Assembly (NCBI GenBank): GCA_003509235.1
Contig: DONH01000191.1
Location: 1-9,000 of the forward strand
DNA from: Planctomycetaceae bacterium
Lineage (GTDB): Bacteria > Planctomycetota > Planctomycetia > Pirellulales > UBA1268
DNA: 9,000 bases
Direction: 5' to 3'
Shown here piece by piece: positions 7,444-9,000 of this stretch. A model generated the notes under the pieces. The model saw only the letters and a list, made by a program, of their open reading frames with translations. It ran no database searches and had not been told where the DNA came from. The position numbers were made by a program, and so were the translations under genes. Each line of letters starts with the position of its first letter. The first letter of the stretch is position 1.

Positions 7444-7560
7444 ATGACTACAGAAGATGACTTTCCAGTTGGAAATACCGGCCCTGAATTGCTGGTAGCA
7501 CTTCGCTATGTGGGTTCAGCTGGCCACGAAGATTTGCCCATGAATGGAAGGAAAACCTAG
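7444..7560 (+). CDS. Possible 38-residue leader ORF abutting the isomerase gene
   Basis: ATG 7444 to TAG 7558-7560 encodes 38 residues: acidic at the start, with a short hydrophobic centre (ELLVALRYVG) and a basic end (NGRKT). It is in the same frame as the isomerase gene, and its TAG is followed directly by that gene's ATG. The isomerase Shine-Dalgarno lies inside its last codons, so translation of the two could be coupled. Its own ribosome binding site is poor (AGGGG about 12 bases upstream). An in-frame GTG at 7420 could lengthen it by eight residues. I recognise no family, and it may not be translated. Confidence 0.3.
   Translation: MTTEDDFPVGNTGPELLVALRYVGSAGHEDLPMNGRKT
7546..7552 (+). 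promoter_or_regulatory. Strong ribosome binding site of the isomerase gene
   Basis: GGAAGGA (core AAGGA 7548-7552) lies eight bases before ATG 7561. This argues that the isomerase starts at 7561 and is not an extension of the upstream in-frame ORF, which ends in TAG inside the spacer. Confidence 0.7.
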
Positions 7561-8592
7561 ATGTCTCACGCGAGTCCAAAAATTCATAACGCGATGTGGC
7601 CAGGCCTTGTTGGGAAGGGCACTGATGAAGGTCAGGAGCCACCGATATCGTTAGACCGAATGTTAGAACTGACAGCAGCGGCAGAAGTTGATGGCCAGAA
7701 ATTTGACGGTATCGACTATTTTCTTTTCTTGCCCCATACCAACCCTGAAGCGACCGATGATGAACTCTTCAAGATCGCTGATAAAATTGCGAGTTATGGT
7801 TTTGCAGTCGGCTCACTCGTTGCACCAGTTTGGCCAGGCACAGTTGGCGATTCTGCAATGGGCGATGCTGAGTCACGAGAAAAGTTCTTGTCAGCGGTGA
7901 AAATAGCGTGTCGTATCGCCAGAGTATTTGAGCAGCACGGAGTAAGAAAATACGGCGTCATCCGAATAGATTCAGCCGAGTTTGGTGTTGCCAAGTGGCG
8001 AGAAGATGCCAAGGCGGGTACTGCAAAAATAGTTGAGACCTTCAAAGAGGCTGCTCGAATTGCTGCCGATAATGGACAGAGGCTTGCTGCAGAGGGAGAG
8101 ATCTGTTGGGCAGGCATGCATTCCTGGCGCGACATGCTGGATGTTCTTGAGGGAGTTGGCATGCCGGAAACACTTGGGTTTCAAGCTGACTTGGCGCACA
8201 CATATCTTTATATGCTCGGCTGTAACGCTCCCGAGCATGCCTTGGTCAACTCAGATTGTGGAACTGAAGAGTTCTACGCTGCATATAAGCAGATGACTGA
8301 CAAATTGCGGCCGTGGACTATTGATTTTCATGTTGCACAGAATGATGGCGAAATTCATGGGGCAGGTTCACACGATAAAACTGGAAAACATTGCCCAGCA
8401 GACGACCCCAACGGAAAACTCGACATTGTGAAATGTTCTGGGTACTGGCTTGAAGATGCTTCTTCTCGGTGCATTGAACATATCTGCTGGGACGGCTGTA
8501 TGTTTCCGAATGAAATGCTCGAAAATCCAGCAACATGGAACACAATTTTGAAAACAATGATTGCCGTGCGTGATGCACATGGTTGGAATTAA
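7561..8592 (+). CDS. Sugar phosphate isomerase/epimerase (xylose isomerase-like TIM barrel)
   Basis: This 343-residue protein has no signal peptide and should be cytoplasmic. It reads as a member of the xylose isomerase-like / AP endonuclease 2 TIM-barrel superfamily. N-terminal MWPGLVGKG and [12 protein letters not shown] fit the first strands. Likely divalent-metal ligands are E178 or E180 (AAEGE), D210 and H213 (QADLAHTY), and H257 ([10 protein letters not shown]). A loop [19 protein letters not shown] (268-286) and the end [15 protein letters not shown] complete the barrel. Family members isomerise, epimerise or cleave sugars, keto-sugars or inositols; the substrate here cannot be named. 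The last 70 residues hold five cysteines (278, 292, 304, 309, 313), which is unusual. The gene has a strong ribosome binding site and is followed after 24 bases by a dehydrogenase, so the two are very likely an operon. It is tempting to compare the pair with IolE/IolG-like or 3-keto-sugar enzymes, but that is inference. Confidence 0.88.
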   Translation: MSHASPKIHNAMWPGLVGKGTDEGQEPPISLDRMLELTAAAEVDGQKFDGIDYFLFLPHTNPEATDDELFKIADKIASYGFAVGSLVAPVWPGTVGDSAMGDAESREKFLSAVKIACRIARVFEQHGVRKYGVIRIDSAEFGVAKWREDAKAGTAKIVETFKEAARIAADNGQRLAAEGEICWAGMHSWRDMLDVLEGVGMPETLGFQADLAHTYLYMLGCNAPEHALVNSDCGTEEFYAAYKQMTDKLRPWTIDFHVAQNDGEIHGAGSHDKTGKHCPADDPNGKLDIVKCSGYWLEDASSRCIEHICWDGCMFPNEMLENPATWNTILKTMIAVRDAHGWN

Positions 8593-8602
8593 ATAGATTT
8601 TG

Positions 8603-8608
8603 AAAGGA
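8603..8608 (+). promoter_or_regulatory. Ribosome binding site of the Gfo/Idh/MocA gene
   Basis: AAAGGA lies eight bases before ATG 8617. An in-frame ATG at 8608 overlaps this motif and so cannot be served by it, which favours 8617 as the start. Confidence 0.65.
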
Positions 8609-8616
8609 TGATATTG

Positions 8617-9000
8617 ATGGCAAAACCACTTCGTATTGGCATGATTGGCTACGGCTTTATGGGTCGTGCACACTCCAATGGCTATAACCGAGTGAAGAAT
8701 TTTTTCGACCTTGAGTATGAACCAGTTCTTCAAGCTGTTGCTGCACGAGACACCGAGAAAGCTCAAGCCTTCGCCACGAAGTGGGGGTATCAGCGTGTTG
8801 AAAATGATTGGCGGAAACTTGTTGCTTCTGATGATATTGATGCAATTGATATTTGTACGCCGAATAATCTTCATGCTGATATTGCGATCGAAGCAGCCAA
8901 ACACGGAAAAGCGATTTTATGTGAAAAGCCTCTGTCAATGGATACCGCTGAAGGTGAGACAATGTGCGCTGCTGTTGAGCAGGCAGGTGTGCCAAATACG
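8617..9000 (+). CDS. Gfo/Idh/MocA family oxidoreductase, 3' end outside window
   Basis: The frame is open from ATG 8617 to the right edge, giving 128 codons of a protein that in this family is usually 340-400 residues. The N-terminal Rossmann fold shows [11 protein letters not shown], with the dinucleotide-binding glycines G11, G13 and G16. The strand [16 protein letters not shown] (75-90) is followed by AILCEKPLS, whose E103-K104-P105 is the family hallmark with the catalytic-site lysine. Such enzymes oxidise or reduce a sugar or polyol hydroxyl using NAD(P). The missing C-terminal domain determines the substrate, so no specific activity is given. The gene lies 24 bases after the sugar isomerase on the same strand, and the two probably act in one carbohydrate pathway. 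Confidence 0.92.
   Translation, partial: MAKPLRIGMIGYGFMGRAHSNGYNRVKNFFDLEYEPVLQAVAARDTEKAQAFATKWGYQRVENDWRKLVASDDIDAIDICTPNNLHADIAIEAAKHGKAILCEKPLSMDTAEGETMCAAVEQAGVPNT

Noticed and set aside
8368..8904. 178-codon minus-strand ORF
   Set aside because: It overlaps the well-supported isomerase and dehydrogenase genes in antisense and reads as unpatterned sequence.
1..9000. Mobile elements, CRISPR arrays, tRNA or rRNA genes
   Set aside because: I saw no transposase, long terminal repeats, regularly spaced repeats or structured RNA gene in either strand.

Overview
The window looks like chromosomal DNA of a planctomycete-type bacterium (Planctomycetota, possibly the Pirellulales group). This is inferred from gene content and protein style, not from a search. 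It carries a very large secreted alpha-2-macroglobulin-like protein, a small secreted beta-sandwich (DUF1080/concanavalin-like) protein, and a sugar phosphate isomerase/epimerase followed by a Gfo/Idh/MocA oxidoreductase. Base composition and codon style look even across the genes. I see no mobile element, CRISPR array, tRNA or rRNA.

Layout. Positions 1-5588 (+) hold the last 1861 codons of an alpha-2-macroglobulin family gene whose start lies left of the window. After a 128-base gap with two overlapping small hairpins comes a secreted protein of 254 residues (5717-6481, +). It converges with a HAD-superfamily phosphatase/phosphomutase gene (7190-6483, -). The two stop codons are one base apart and are bridged by a perfect 10-bp inverted repeat. 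A 370-base divergent region (7191-7560) follows, with an inverted repeat, a CGTAC repeat cluster and a 38-codon small ORF. The TAG of that ORF directly abuts the ATG of a TIM-barrel sugar phosphate isomerase/epimerase (7561-8592, +). That gene is followed after 24 bases by a Gfo/Idh/MocA dehydrogenase (8617 to the right edge, +; 128 codons visible).

How they may work together. The isomerase and dehydrogenase form a clear operon of a kind used for oxidation and isomerisation of sugars or polyols, including keto-sugar and inositol routes. The HAD enzyme (beta-phosphoglucomutase-like) and the secreted beta-sandwich protein could belong to the same carbohydrate theme, but are only adjacent. The macroglobulin is probably an envelope-located protease-trap-like or structural protein. 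At the position where related proteins carry the thioester CxEQ it reads Ser-Ile-Asp-Ala, so covalent trapping is probably lost. No complete novel system is evident. The points most worth a second look are the degenerate thioester, the bait-like low-complexity segment, the repeat bridging the convergent stops, and the small in-frame leader ORF.
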